64,000 nucleotides of DNA from an uncultured Clostridium sp. (lineage in GTDB: Bacteria; Bacillota; Clostridia; TANB77; CAG-508): positions 1 to 64,000 of the forward strand of contig USIO01000001.1 of assembly GCA_900554815.1 (NCBI GenBank). The letters are read 5' to 3'. How positions within the stretch are numbered: the first letter of the stretch is position 1; every line of letters starts with the position of its first letter. Under the pieces are notes generated by a model. It was not told the DNA's origin, searched no databases, and saw nothing but the letters and a program-made list of their open reading frames with translations. Below, piece after piece: positions 47,946 through 58,150 of the stretch. Position numbers and translations under genes: made by a program.

Positions 47946-49821
47946 TTAGTCTATTTCAATTGCTCCTGTATATAAACCATAGTACATTCCATGTTGTTTT
48001 ATTAACTCTTCATGTTTTCCACGTTCTATAATACTTCCATGATCTAATACCATAATCAAATCTGAATTTTTAATTGTTGATAGTCTATGTGCTATTACAA
48101 AAACAGTCCTTCCTTTCATTAGTTTATCCATACCGTCTTGGACTACTTTTTCTGTTCTTGTATCTATTGAAGATGTTGCTTCATCTAAAATTAATACTGG
48201 TGGATTATTTAACGCTGCTCTTGCTATTGAAAGCAACTGTCTTTGTCCTTGAGATAATCCTTCTCCACTTCCTTCTATTATAGTGTCATATCCTTTTTGT
48301 AAATGTTTTATAAACTTATCTGCATTTGCAAGTTTTGCAGCCTGTTCTACTTCTTCGTCTGTTGCATTTAACTTACCATATCTAATATTTTCTCTAATTG
48401 TTCCTGTAAAAAGATTCGTATCTTGTAGTACCATTCCTAAAGATCTTCTTAAATCTTGTTTTTTAATTTTTTTAATATTTATTCCATCATATCGTATCTT
48501 TCCACCTTGTATATCGTAAAATCTGTTTATTAAATTTGTAATCGTTGTTTTTCCAGCACCTGTTGCACCAACAAACGAAACTTTCTCACCTGCTTTTGCA
48601 ACCAAAGATATGTCATGCAAAATTTCTTTATTTTTTTCATATCCAAACTTAACATGTTCTAATTCTACGTTTCCACATAATTTCGTATATGTTATGCGTC
48701 CATCGTGGTGTGGATGTTTCCAAGCCCACATATTTGTTCTTTCTTCTACTTCTACTATTTTTCCATTTTCTTCTTTGCAATTAACAAGTGTTACATATCC
48801 ATTGTCTTGTTCTGGTTCTTCATCTATTAAGTCAAAAATTCTTTCTGCACCAGCTAAAGCCATTATAATAGAATTCATTTGCTGAGATACTTGCCCTAAT
48901 GGATTTGTAAATGCTTTTATATATTGCAAAAACGCGGCAATTCCTCCAATTGTTAATATTCCATTTATAGTTAAAATTCCACCTATAACAGCAACTAATA
49001 CATATCCTAAATTGCCTATATTCATAATACAAGGCATTAATGTATTAGCATAGCTATTAGCTTTTGTCATACTGTCACATAGCGCTTCATTTAATTTGTC
49101 AAAGTTTTTCTTGTTTTCTTCTTCATGGCAGAATACTTTAACAACTTTTTGTCCTGCCATCATTTCTTCTATATAACCGGTCTACTATGCTTAAATTCTT
49201 TTGCTGTGCAATAAAATTTTTAGAACTTCTTTTGGCAAAAAATTTAGATACTAAAATCATTACTAAAACCATGGTTAATACAAACAGCGTCATATAAATA
49301 TCTGTTGCAAACATTGCAAATAATATGGCAATCATAGAAATTATACAAGAAAATACTTGTGGTATACTTTGTGATATCATTTGCCTTAATGTATCTACAT
49401 CATTAGTATATGTACTCATTGTTTCTCCATGTGGATGGCTGTCAAAATATTTTATTGGCAGTGTTTGCATATGATGGAACATTTCTGTTCTTACTCTTTT
49501 TAGCACTCCTTGTGATATATTAATCATTAATCTGTTATATAAGTATGTTCCAATTATTCCAAGTATATAAATTACGGCCATAGCAATTATTGCTTGTAAT
49601 AAAGCGCTATAATCTGGATTTTGATTTCCTATTAGAGGTGTTATTATATCATCTATTAAATATTTAATAAATTGGACTCCTAAAACACTTGCAATAGCAC
49701 TTATTATAATACTAATGCATACTATTACAAATTGAAGCTTATATGTACTTGTTACATACTTTAATAGTCTTTTTAAAGTTTTAAATGTATTTCTACTCTT
49801 TTCTAGTTTCTGTTCCATCAT
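47946..49821 (-). CDS. ABC transporter ATP-binding/permease, needing a +1 frameshift at CGG
   Basis: The start is set at 49821 (MMEQKLEKS), six nt after AAAGGGG. The N-terminal transmembrane domain runs to NLSIVD, where CGG (49177-49179, codon 215) breaks the frame. Skipping the C gives GYIEEMMAGQKVVKVFCHEEE, the conserved coupling region, and the frame continues to the nucleotide domain: Walker A (GATGAGKT), signature (LSQGQRQ), Walker B (VLILDEAT) and HRLSTI. The total is about 624 aa. It is the second half of a heterodimeric exporter with the preceding gene; MarR control is likely. Confidence 0.92.
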
Positions 49822-51550
49822 CTTCATCCCCTTTCTTTTGAGATTCATATACTTCTTTGTATATTTCATTTGTTTCTAATAATTCTTTTGATGTTCCAAC
49901 TCCATTTATTTTGCCATCATCTAAAACTATTATTCTATCTGCGTCTTCTACTGATGTTATTCTTTGAGCTATTATTATTTTAGTTGTATTTGGTATTTCT
50001 TCCCTAAACGCCTTTCTAATTAGTGCATCTGTTTTGGTATCTACAGCAGATGTTGAGTCATCTAATATTAATATTTTTGGTTTTTTGAGTAGTGCTCTTG
50101 CTATACAAAGCCTTTGTTTTTGCCCTCCAGATACATTTGTTCCCCCTTGGTCTAATATTGTGTCGTATTTATCTGGAAATTCTTGTATAAATTGGTCTGC
50201 TTGTGCAAGTTTGCATGCTTTAATTATTTCTTCATCTGTGGCTTCTTTATTTCCCCATTTTAGGTTTTCTTTTATTGTTCCAGAAAATAATACATTTTTT
50301 TGTAATACAACTGCAACTTCATTTCTCAACGTCTCTATGTCATAGTCCCTTACATCTATTCCTCCTACTTTAATTGAACCTTTTGTTACATCATATAGTC
50401 TTGGAATTAAATTTGCTATTGTTGATTTAGAACTTCCTGTTGCCCCTATTATTCCTATAGTTTCTCCTGGTTTTATATCTATATTTATATCAACTAAAGG
50501 AAGTTCGTCTTCTGCCTTTGCATCATCATATTGGAATGACACATTTTCAAATTTTATCGAACCATCCTTTACTTCCTTTACTGGGTTTTCTTTATTTTTA
50601 ATTGTGCTTTCTTCGTCTAGTACTTTAATAATTCTTTCTGCAGATGATTTAGCTATTATTATCATTACAAATACAAATGACAACATCATTAAACTAGATA
50701 ATATTTGCCATGCATATGTTATTATACTAGATAATTCTCCTGTTTGCATGGTATTACCAACTATCATTTTTGCACCTATCCAAGAAAGAAGTAAAATACA
50801 AGTATATATTGTAAGTTGCATTGCAGGTCCGTTAAAAGCGACCACTTTTTCAGCTTTTTTAAATAAGTCATATACTCTACCATTTACTTCTTCAAATTTT
50901 TGTTCTTCATGGTCTTCTCTGTTATATGATTTTACAACTCTAATTGCATTTAAATTCTCGCCAACTACTCTATTTAGTACATCATATTTTTTAAATACTT
51001 TTTCAAAATATGGATGTGCTTTTGTTGCTATAAAAAATAATGCTACTGATAAAATTGGCATGGTAAATACAAATATTAATGCTAATTTGCTATTAATGTT
51101 AAATGCCATTACTAATGCAAATATAAGCATTATTGGTGCTCTAACAAGTATACGAATTATCATTTGAAATGCCATTTGCACATTAGTTACATCTGTTGTA
51201 AGTCTTGTTACTAAACTTGATGTTGAAAATTTATCTATATTTGTAAATGAATAATTTTGTATATTATAAAACATTCCTTGTCTTAAATTTTTTGCAAATC
51301 CTGATGATGCTTTTGCAGCAAATCTTCCAGATAATACTCCGAATGTTAATGATAAAAAGGCAGATAATACTAAAATAGAACCTATTTTTAGTATATAATT
51401 CAAGTCTCCATTTTGTACACCAATATCTATTATTTTTGCCATTAGATATGGTATTATTACCTCCATTACAACTTCAAGAATAACAAATAAGGGTGTTAAT
51501 ACAGAATCTTTTTTATATTGTTTTATATATTTTGAAAGTTTTTTTATCAT
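49793..51550 (-). CDS. ABC transporter ATP-binding/permease, first subunit
   Basis: A 585-aa half-transporter: five to six transmembrane helices (about 15-300), Walker A (GATGSSKS), signature (VSGGQKQ), Walker B (ILILDDST). The Walker B catalytic Glu is replaced by Asp (DDST), so this site is probably degenerate, as in heterodimeric exporters whose partner has the intact site. It overlaps the partner and lies directly after a MarR regulator, typical of multidrug exporters. The frame is intact. Confidence 0.92.
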   Translation of the reverse strand: MIKKLSKYIKQYKKDSVLTPLFVILEVVMEVIIPYLMAKIIDIGVQNGDLNYILKIGSILVLSAFLSLTFGVLSGRFAAKASSGFAKNLRQGMFYNIQNYSFTNIDKFSTSSLVTRLTTDVTNVQMAFQMIIRILVRAPIMLIFALVMAFNINSKLALIFVFTMPILSVALFFIATKAHPYFEKVFKKYDVLNRVVGENLNAIRVVKSYNREDHEEQKFEEVNGRVYDLFKKAEKVVAFNGPAMQLTIYTCILLLSWIGAKMIVGNTMQTGELSSIITYAWQILSSLMMLSFVFVMIIIAKSSAERIIKVLDEESTIKNKENPVKEVKDGSIKFENVSFQYDDAKAEDELPLVDINIDIKPGETIGIIGATGSSKSTIANLIPRLYDVTKGSIKVGGIDVRDYDIETLRNEVAVVLQKNVLFSGTIKENLKWGNKEATDEEIIKACKLAQADQFIQEFPDKYDTILDQGGTNVSGGQKQRLCIARALLKKPKILILDDSTSAVDTKTDALIRKAFREEIPNTTKIIIAQRITSVEDADRIIVLDDGKINGVGTSKELLETNEIYKEVYESQKKGDEDDGTETRKE

Positions 51551-51554
51551 TATT

Positions 51555-51989
51555 TTACATTCTCCTTTCTAAATTTTTTGCCATTTTTTTAGTTAACTCT
51601 AAATATTTTTTTATTTCTTCATTTGTTAATTCAGCTTGCATTTTCTTTTCCATGTTTTTAATACTTTTATCTAGTTTTTTTCTTAATTCTAAAGCTTTTT
51701 TAGTTAGTAATATTTTTCTTAACCTCGCATCAGTTCCTATCATCTCTCTTTTAATTAGTCCTTTTCTTTCCATGTTTTGTAATATTCCTGCTGAACTTGC
51801 TCTTCTTAAATCAAAAACTTTTTCTATGTCTTTTGCAAAGATATCTTTTTTTCTAGATTCTTCATAAATAAATCCAATCATTGCTGACTGCACACCTGTT
51901 ATTCCATATTTTATAACTTCTATATCTGTATTCCTTTTTAGTAGTCTTGACAACATGTGTATGTTTCTACCTAGTTCATAATTACACAT
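51555..51989 (-). CDS. MarR-family transcriptional regulator
   Basis: A 144-aa winged-helix protein (DIEKVFDLRRASSAGILQNMERKGLI forms the recognition helix and start of the wing). It lies 4 bp upstream of the ABC pair and 17 bp downstream of a 16-bp palindrome that overlaps a near-consensus promoter, so it probably represses its own operon and releases it on ligand binding. Confidence 0.9.
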   Translation of the reverse strand: MCNYELGRNIHMLSRLLKRNTDIEVIKYGITGVQSAMIGFIYEESRKKDIFAKDIEKVFDLRRASSAGILQNMERKGLIKREMIGTDARLRKILLTKKALELRKKLDKSIKNMEKKMQAELTNEEIKKYLELTKKMAKNLERRM

Positions 51990-52005
51990 AATATTTACCT
52001 TTACA

Positions 52006-52067
52006 AATAATCAATTGTTAGATACCTAACAATTGATTATTGTAAAACTTTATTTTTTATTTGTCAA
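52006..52067 (-). promoter_or_regulatory. Promoter with an overlapping palindromic MarR-type operator
   Basis: The - strand promoter is TTGACA (52062-52067), a 17-bp spacer and TACAAT (52039-52044), a near-perfect sigma-A match. A perfect 16-bp inverted repeat with a 4-nt centre (52006-52021 with 52026-52041) overlaps the -10 and start region. Binding there would block transcription of marR and the transporter. Confidence 0.8.
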
Positions 52068-52207
52068 TACAAATTTTCATATTGTTTAATATTGTTTAAA
52101 ATTTTATATAGTCACATTATAAATTTAGTATTGCTATTTTAAGGTTTATTTTATTAACTAATTTTTATGCTACTATAATAAATTATATTTCATACTATAA
52201 TTATAGC

Positions 52208-52247
52208 ATTAAAAAAGCATGCTCTTTATAGAGTATGCTTTTTTAAT
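52208..52247. terminator. Terminator between the marR promoter and the GC-rich ORF
   Basis: A perfect 13-bp outer stem (52208-52220 with 52235-52247) with T and A runs. Confidence 0.8.
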
Positions 52248-52266
52248 AGTTCCAAATTAGGATCTA

Positions 52267-52632
52267 TCATTGGACTGCCTCGTGTTGGCATACAACATAG
52301 GCTAACACGCCTATGTAGTGCCTTGCTGCTTCAAGGCTTTGCTCTTTTGCAAAGTTACTTGCAGAAGAGTAAATAAGGTCTTTCTCCTCACTGGTGATCC
52401 GGTCTCCCAGTTTTATAACGTTACTTGTTTCCTGTACCATCTCTTGAAGAACCATCATGTGCTCTTTTTTGCTTTCTTCTAACAAGAAGGCTATCTCGTC
52501 CTCCTTTATCTCGCGTAATTCATTGTATGCATTACTCATGTTTTTCGAATCAATTATCGCGAACCCCAGCATCGTCAAAAAACCGATTATCATTATGATC
52601 CCCAAGCAAGCCACGAAACGTTCCGTCCTCAT
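52267..52632 (-). CDS. Foreign-looking single-pass membrane protein, 121 aa
   Basis: AAGGAGG precedes the ATG. An N-terminal transmembrane helix (about residues 8-28) is followed by an acidic, coiled helix (about 35-75) and an amphipathic C-terminus. Base composition (about 45% G+C by eye) and codon use (CGT, CGC, GGG, CTG) differ sharply from all neighbours, so it looks recently acquired. Codon 78 is CGG (52399-52401). Read straight the protein stays natural (RITSEEKDLIYSSASNFAKE); read with a +1 shift it becomes basic and stops after 29 residues. This is the one CGG that argues against recoding, or shows foreign DNA not adapted to it. Confidence 0.6.
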   Translation of the reverse strand: MRTERFVACLGIIMIIGFLTMLGFAIIDSKNMSNAYNELREIKEDEIAFLLEESKKEHMMVLQEMVQETSNVIKLGDRITSEEKDLIYSSASNFAKEQSLEAARHYIGVLAYVVCQHEAVQ

Positions 52633-52689
52633 TTTTTTGCCTCCTTATTGGGTTTATATTTATATTATATCACAACTAAGGAAAAAAAT

Positions 52690-53445
52690 CTACTTTTTGG
52701 TCTTTTCGACTGTAATATCCCCAAAATTTATTTTTTGTATTGCTGTTATCTTATTTCTCTTTTCTAATTCAAGTAAACCCGAAAATGCTGTTACGACTTC
52801 ATTTTTAGAGCACTTTTTTAATGTAAATAATTGGTTAAAAACAAATTTATGTTTTTTTATTAGTTCTTTTAAAATTTGTTTTACTTTACTTGCTACAGTA
52901 ATATGGTCTATAATGGCTATTTTTTCAATATTTATAGCATTTTGATTCTTTTTTTCTTTGTTTGCTTTTAATATGTTAGCATATAATTCTGGAATAACTT
53001 CCTTTGAATATTTTTTTTCTATTTTTTGCTTAGGTAATTCTATTTTATCTGGCAATTTATATATTCTTTTTGAAAATATTTCTATGTTTTTCTTAAAGAC
53101 TTTGCAAATCTCTTTATATTTTTTATATTCTATAATCCTTCTAATTAATTCTTCTTCAGTTAATTCAGATTCGTCTTCAATTTCATTTGGCAATAAAATT
53201 TTCGACTTTATATATACTAAAGTTGAAGCCATTACTAAAAATTCACTTGTTGTTTCAAGTTTTAATTCTTCCATTTTATTAATATAGTCAATGTATTGAT
53301 CTGTAATTTCACTTATGTTTACTTTTGTTATATCCATTTTATTTTTGTCTACTAAATGACATAATAAATCTAATGGTCCTTCAAAGTTTTCTAGTTTTAT
53401 TTCATATTTATTTGTCTCTAAGCTAAGTACAGTATTCACTGCCAT
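52690..53445 (-). CDS. scpA: Segregation and condensation protein ScpA
   Basis: A 251-aa kleisin: the N-terminal ENFEGPLDLLCHLVDKNKMD motif binds SMC, and the C-terminal winged helix (about 170-250; NEVVTAFSGLLELEKRNKI) binds the SMC head. It overlaps the end of recX by 23 bp. No scpB is adjacent in the window. Confidence 0.92.
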   Translation of the reverse strand: MAVNTVLSLETNKYEIKLENFEGPLDLLCHLVDKNKMDITKVNISEITDQYIDYINKMEELKLETTSEFLVMASTLVYIKSKILLPNEIEDESELTEEELIRRIIEYKKYKEICKVFKKNIEIFSKRIYKLPDKIELPKQKIEKKYSKEVIPELYANILKANKEKKNQNAINIEKIAIIDHITVASKVKQILKELIKKHKFVFNQLFTLKKCSKNEVVTAFSGLLELEKRNKITAIQKINFGDITVEKTKK

Positions 53446-53890
53446 TTTTTACACCTTCTAAAACTATATGAATTGTTTCTTCCATATATCCTTTTTTATA
53501 TAAATAATTTTTAAGTATTTCTAAATCTGTATTTTTTATTTTTTTATTAAATATTTTTTTTGCAGAAGTAATTTCATATTCTAGTAGTTCGTCTTTATTA
53601 GCATATATATAGTCATCCACCAAATCTTGTTGTAATCCCTTAGAAGCTAACTTAAATCTTATTTCTTTTATTGATAAGTTGTTTAAATTCATAAACTCAT
53701 TTATTGCTCTTTTAATGTAATCATTGTCATTAATATAGCCTGCTTGTTTTAAATATTCTATTGCACTTTCTAGAATATTGCTGTCAACTGTATTGAATTT
53801 TTGTTTTATTTCTTGTTCTGTCCTTTTTTTATATAAAATATATTTTAGTATTTTTGTTTTTAAATTATCAAATTCTTCTGCTGTATACAC
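53423..53890 (-). CDS. recX: RecX, regulator of RecA
   Basis: A 155-aa protein made of three-helix repeats (KILKYILYKKRTEQEI, YLKQAGYINDNDYIKRAI, RFKLASKGLQQDLVDDYI in pattern). It starts 7 bp after recA, the standard recA-recX order, and modulates RecA filaments. Confidence 0.85.
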   Translation of the reverse strand: MYTAEEFDNLKTKILKYILYKKRTEQEIKQKFNTVDSNILESAIEYLKQAGYINDNDYIKRAINEFMNLNNLSIKEIRFKLASKGLQQDLVDDYIYANKDELLEYEITSAKKIFNKKIKNTDLEILKNYLYKKGYMEETIHIVLEGVKNGSEYCT

Positions 53891-53897
53891 ATTTATT

Positions 53898-54953
53898 CTA
53901 CTCCTTTATATCTATATCATTATTGTCTATTTCTTCTTCTCCCAAACTTTTTTCAAAAGCAGTATTAAAATTTTCTCTAATTTTTTGTTCAATTTCATTT
54001 AGTAATTTTGGGTTTTCAGCCAAATATTGTTTTACATTTTCTCTGCCTTGTCCTATGCGTTCTCCATTATAACTAAACCATGAGCCACTTTTTTCAATAA
54101 TGTCTAAGTTAACAGCTAAGTCTAAAATGTTTCCTTCCTTAGAAATTCCTTTTCCATAAACAATATCAAATTCAGCTTCTCTAAAAGGAGGTGCTACTTT
54201 ATTTTTTATTACTTTTACCTTAGCTCTATTTCCAACTACTTCTCCATCTTGCTTAATGTTTTCTATTTTTCTAATGTCTAGTCTAACAGAAGCATAAAAT
54301 TTTAATGCTCTACCTCCAGGAGTTGTTTCCGGATTTCCAAACATAACTCCTACTTTTTCTCGTAGCTGGTTAATAAAAATAATAATAGATTTTGATTTAT
54401 TAATTGCTCCAGCAAGTTTTCTTAATGCTTGTGACATTAGTCTTGCCTGAAGTCCAATATGTGAATCGCCCATATCGCCATCTATTTCTGCTTTAGGTAC
54501 AAGCGCTGCCACAGAGTCTACAACAATTACATCAATTGCTCCACTTCTTACTAGGGCTTCTGCAATTTCTAATGCCTGTTCTCCTGTATCTGGTTGAGAT
54601 ACAATTAAGTTTTCAATATCTACTCCTAAATGTTTTGCATATACAGGGTCTAGTGCATGTTCAGCATCAATGAAAGCTGCTTCTCCACCAAGTTTTTGTG
54701 CTTCTGCAACAACATGTAAAGCTAATGTAGTTTTACCAGAAGATTCTGGTCCAAATATTTCTATAATTCTTCCTCTTGGTAATCCACCAATTCCTAATGC
54801 CACATCTAGGCTTAATGCTCCAGTTGAAATTGCTTCTATATTCATAGCCTGAAAATCTCCCAATTTCATTATAGAGCCTTTCCCAAATTGCTTTTCAATT
54901 TGTCCCATTGCTGCTTCTAATGCTTTCTTTTTTTCTGTATTATCATTACTCAT
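53898..54953 (-). CDS. recA: RecA recombinase
   Basis: A 351-aa protein with Walker A (GPESSGKT), Walker B ([12 protein letters not shown]), the L1/L2 loops and the MAW-like motif region ([18 protein letters not shown]). Drives homologous recombination and the SOS response. The frame is complete; the CGG triplet in NPETTPG is out of frame (AAT CCG GAA). Confidence 0.98.
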   Translation of the reverse strand: MSNDNTEKKKALEAAMGQIEKQFGKGSIMKLGDFQAMNIEAISTGALSLDVALGIGGLPRGRIIEIFGPESSGKTTLALHVVAEAQKLGGEAAFIDAEHALDPVYAKHLGVDIENLIVSQPDTGEQALEIAEALVRSGAIDVIVVDSVAALVPKAEIDGDMGDSHIGLQARLMSQALRKLAGAINKSKSIIIFINQLREKVGVMFGNPETTPGGRALKFYASVRLDIRKIENIKQDGEVVGNRAKVKVIKNKVAPPFREAEFDIVYGKGISKEGNILDLAVNLDIIEKSGSWFSYNGERIGQGRENVKQYLAENPKLLNEIEQKIRENFNTAFEKSLGEEEIDNNDIDIKE

Positions 54954-55044
54954 TTATTTTTCCTCCTCTAAACGTTTGTTTGCTATATTATATAGTATTA
55001 AATTTATTTGTCAATAGTTTTTTTAATTTTTTTATATTATAACT

Positions 55045-56655
55045 TTAATATTGTCTATACCAGTTTTCAATGTTGTAGAAAATACTATAGCAATTAGGTG
55101 AAATGTCCCCCATTAAATTTGAACTATAGCAAACTACATTTTTATTAAAATATAAACTAATAAAAGGAATTTCTGATCTATAAATTTCATAAACCCTATT
55201 ATATTTTTCTTTTAATAAATTTTCGTCAGAAATATTATAGACTTCTAATAAAATATTTTTTAATTCTTCATTTGTATAATTAGAGTAATTTGTTTCTCCT
55301 AAATATGTATTTATATTTGGTGAAAATCCTATATTTGTTCCCATAAGAATCATATCATAGTTTTTGTTTTTTAAATAGTTTTGGTATTGTGAATTACTTA
55401 CTTTTCTAACTGTTACATTAATTCCAACAGCAGACAATTGCTCTTTTATATTGTCGGCTACTAAGCACCTTTGTTCATTTGTCGAATTAACAATTAGTGT
55501 AAGATTAGCCCTTATTGTGGTATTATTTATAGTTTTTTGCCACACATTATTTTTTAAGTTCCATCCATTTTCCAATAATATTGTGTTGACTTGTTCTGGG
55601 TTATACCCCGAACTTGCCGTTTGATTTGTATAAATCCAATTAGAATAATCTAAAGGAAATTCTGCAGTATAGTATTTGTTGTTATAAATATTAGAATTTA
55701 TTGCTGATTTATCAATTGCATATGAAATTGCCCTTCTAATTTCTAAATTAGATAATACATTTGAATTGCAATTTAATGCAATAAAATCATATTGTCTCCC
55801 TTTAAATTCTTTTTTGTTATATCCCAGTGTTCCTATGTACTCTTCAAAATTATTATTGTCAGTATAAACTAAATCAATGTTTCCTATTTTAAATGCATTA
55901 TAGACTTCTCCCATAGAAGAATACAAAAAAACAGAAACTGTATTAATGCCATATTGATTATTTTCCGTTTTATTTATATTGTTCCAATAATTTTGGTTTT
56001 TTTTCAGAACTATTTCTTCTTGTTCATGTGAAGATATTTTGTACTTTCCTGTTCCTACTGGATTTTGATTTTTAGAAGTTGTTGCAAAGTCTTGGTTTAA
56101 ATAATAGTTTTCTGACAAGATTGGAAAAGTTAAATTATATTCAAAAAAAGGAATGTTTGATGTTAATGTAAATTTTATTGTGTATTCATCAATAATTTCT
56201 ACATTTAAAACATTTTTTAAATTATTTTTATAAATAGATGATATGCTTTCATCTTTAATTTTATCTACTGTAAATTTTACATCCTTTGCTGTGAATTTAT
56301 TTCCATCATGAAATTTTACATTTTCTCTTAATTTAATTAAATAGGCATTATTATCAATCATGGACCATTCGCTTGCAAGGCATCCTTCTGCTTTATATTC
56401 TTTACTAATGGTTATTAATGGTTCATAAATTAATTTCGATATTTCTTGTACGTTTTTATTATTACTCAATATAGGGTTTAAAGTATCAAACTCAGCAATG
56501 CCTAGTCTTAAGTCATTTATAATTTGTGGTTCAATGTCTGTTTGCGGTATAGAAGAATCTTCTTTACCTTTGTTAAAGTATAAAATATAAATGGAAAATA
56601 TAACTAATCCTATAATGAATAATCCAAATAAAATTTTAGGTAAATTGCTTTTCAT
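55045..56655 (-). CDS. Extracellular solute-binding protein family 5 (peptide-type)
   Basis: The start is set at 56655 (MKSNLPKILFG), after GAAAGG. The 536-aa protein has an N-terminal signal anchor (about 5-28), then the SBP_bac_5 plan: an YEPLITISKEYKAEGCLA segment, FHDGNKFTAKDVKFT, and RRAISYAIDKSAIN. It has no lipobox Cys; it may be held by the N-terminal helix. No adjacent permease genes occur in the window. Confidence 0.85.
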   Translation of the reverse strand: MKSNLPKILFGLFIIGLVIFSIYILYFNKGKEDSSIPQTDIEPQIINDLRLGIAEFDTLNPILSNNKNVQEISKLIYEPLITISKEYKAEGCLASEWSMIDNNAYLIKLRENVKFHDGNKFTAKDVKFTVDKIKDESISSIYKNNLKNVLNVEIIDEYTIKFTLTSNIPFFEYNLTFPILSENYYLNQDFATTSKNQNPVGTGKYKISSHEQEEIVLKKNQNYWNNINKTENNQYGINTVSVFLYSSMGEVYNAFKIGNIDLVYTDNNNFEEYIGTLGYNKKEFKGRQYDFIALNCNSNVLSNLEIRRAISYAIDKSAINSNIYNNKYYTAEFPLDYSNWIYTNQTASSGYNPEQVNTILLENGWNLKNNVWQKTINNTTIRANLTLIVNSTNEQRCLVADNIKEQLSAVGINVTVRKVSNSQYQNYLKNKNYDMILMGTNIGFSPNINTYLGETNYSNYTNEELKNILLEVYNISDENLLKEKYNRVYEIYRSEIPFISLYFNKNVVCYSSNLMGDISPNCYSIFYNIENWYRQY

Positions 56656-56756
56656 TGTTTTTGCCTTTCTATATATTTTTTGATTTAAAATACATAATGG
56701 GTTAATCTTCATGATAAATATATTATAAAATAGTTGTTTTTTCAATAGTAAACCAC

Positions 56757-56784
56757 AAAAAAGGCAGAAATAAATATTCTGCCC
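56757..56784 (-). terminator. Terminator of spoVS
   Basis: GGCAGAA (56763-56769) pairs with TTCTGCC (56778-56784); the - strand is followed by a T run. Confidence 0.75.
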
Positions 56785-56807
56785 CCACTTAATTTATTTT
56801 TTGCTTA

Positions 56808-57071
56808 TTACTTCCTTGATTCTACAATTAATTTTATACCAGTTCTATCTTCTCCTTCCACTTCTACTTCTGCAAAAGCTGGTATACATACTAGGTCAAC
56901 TCCCGCTGGTGCTACAAATCCTCTTGCAATTGCTACTGCTTTTACAGCTTGATTCAATGCTCCTGCTCCAATAGCTTGCATTTCTGCTTTGTTCGATTCT
57001 TTTACCAAACCTGCGATTGCTCCTGCTACTGAATTTGGGTTTGATTTTGATGAAATTTTTAAAACATCCAT
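56808..57071 (-). CDS. spoVS: Stage V sporulation protein S
   Basis: An 87-aa protein almost fully covered by the SpoVS signature: LKISSKSNPNSVAGAIAGLV, then the AIGAGALNQAVKAVAIARGF segment, ending in KLIVESRK. SpoVS is an Alba-like nucleic-acid-binding protein needed in sporulation. It lies downstream of ymdB, as in many Firmicutes. Confidence 0.95.
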   Translation of the reverse strand: MDVLKISSKSNPNSVAGAIAGLVKESNKAEMQAIGAGALNQAVKAVAIARGFVAPAGVDLVCIPAFAEVEVEGEDRTGIKLIVESRK

Positions 57072-57265
57072 TTTTTTGCCTCCTAAAATATATTTTTTTG
57101 TTTCATTAGTAACAGATATATTTATAATATATTTTAATTATATTGTCTAGTATTTTTGGTAAAAAAAGGAAACATTTCATCGCGCAATATGCATGTTTTT
57201 CGCCATATTTCTTATTTAATTTGCAAATTACTTTAATTTTCTATCTTTGTATACAATATATGATT

Positions 57266-58046
57266 TTAAATAATTACTCTTTTTATGTTTATTGCTTTAT
57301 TTGTTATGTCATCAATTTCAAATATGCATCCATTAAAAATCCCTTCGTCTTTTGCTACTTTATATTTTTCTGGTAATAAAGTTAAAAATCTTTTAATAGA
57401 AACTTCACAATTCATACCAATAACTGATTTTTTTGGTCCTGTCATTCCTATGTCTGTTATATAAGCTGTACCATTATCCAAAATTTTATTATCTGCTGTT
57501 TGAACATGTGTATGTGTTCCGAAAAACTATAGAGACTTTTCCATCTAAGAAATATCCCATAGCTATTTTTTCTGCTGTTGCTTCTGCATGAAAATCAATT
57601 AAAATAATATCAATTTTTTTAATTTTAGTTATTATTTTTTCTACTATTATAAAGGGATTATCAGATAAAACATTCATATTTGTTCTGCCAATTAAATTAA
57701 TAACACATATTTTCTTTCCATTACATTCATATATTCCATATCGGTTTCCTGGTGTTTTAGCAGAATAATTAGCTGGTACCAAAAGTTGTTTATGTTGAAT
57801 AAAGCTAAAAATATCTTTTTTCCCCCAGGTATGATTACCCATTGTAATTACATTAACTCCTAATGATAATAGTTCGTCAAATATATTTTTTGTTATTCCC
57901 ATTCCATCAGCTGAATTTTCTCCATTTGCAATTATAAAATTTATTTTCTCATCTTCCTTTAATTTAGGTAGTATTTCTTTTACTTTTTTTAGTCCACAGT
58001 CTCCAACAATATCTCCAATTACTAAAATTTTCATATTGAATTTCAT
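57266..58046 (-). CDS. ymdB: Phosphodiesterase YmdB, needing a +1 frameshift at CGG codon 176
   Basis: The N-terminus (ILVIGDIVGDCGLKKV, IANGENSADG, MGNHTWGKKDIF) gives the metal-binding motifs. At CGG (57519-57521) the frame breaks after GKVSIVF. Skipping the C restores GTHTHVQTADNKILDNGTAY and GMTGPKKSVIGM, the second metal-binding cluster; the total is 259 aa. YmdB hydrolyses 2',3'-cyclic nucleotides and lies downstream of rny in Bacillus too. The histidines downstream of the shift are essential metal ligands, so decoding must cross it. Confidence 0.93.
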
Positions 58047-58109
58047 TCCTTTCTTTATTAGCTTATTTTATATTGTATCAAACATCTTTTTCTTTTTCAA
58101 CGATTTTGT

Positions 58110-58150
58110 GCCAAATAAAAGAACGCATCTTTGCGTTCTTTTTATTTGGC
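58110..58150 (-). terminator. Terminator overlapping the 3' end of rny
   Basis: A long stem, GCCAAATAAAAGAACGCA (58110-58127) with its near-complement at 58132-58150, includes the rny stop codon. Confidence 0.75.
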
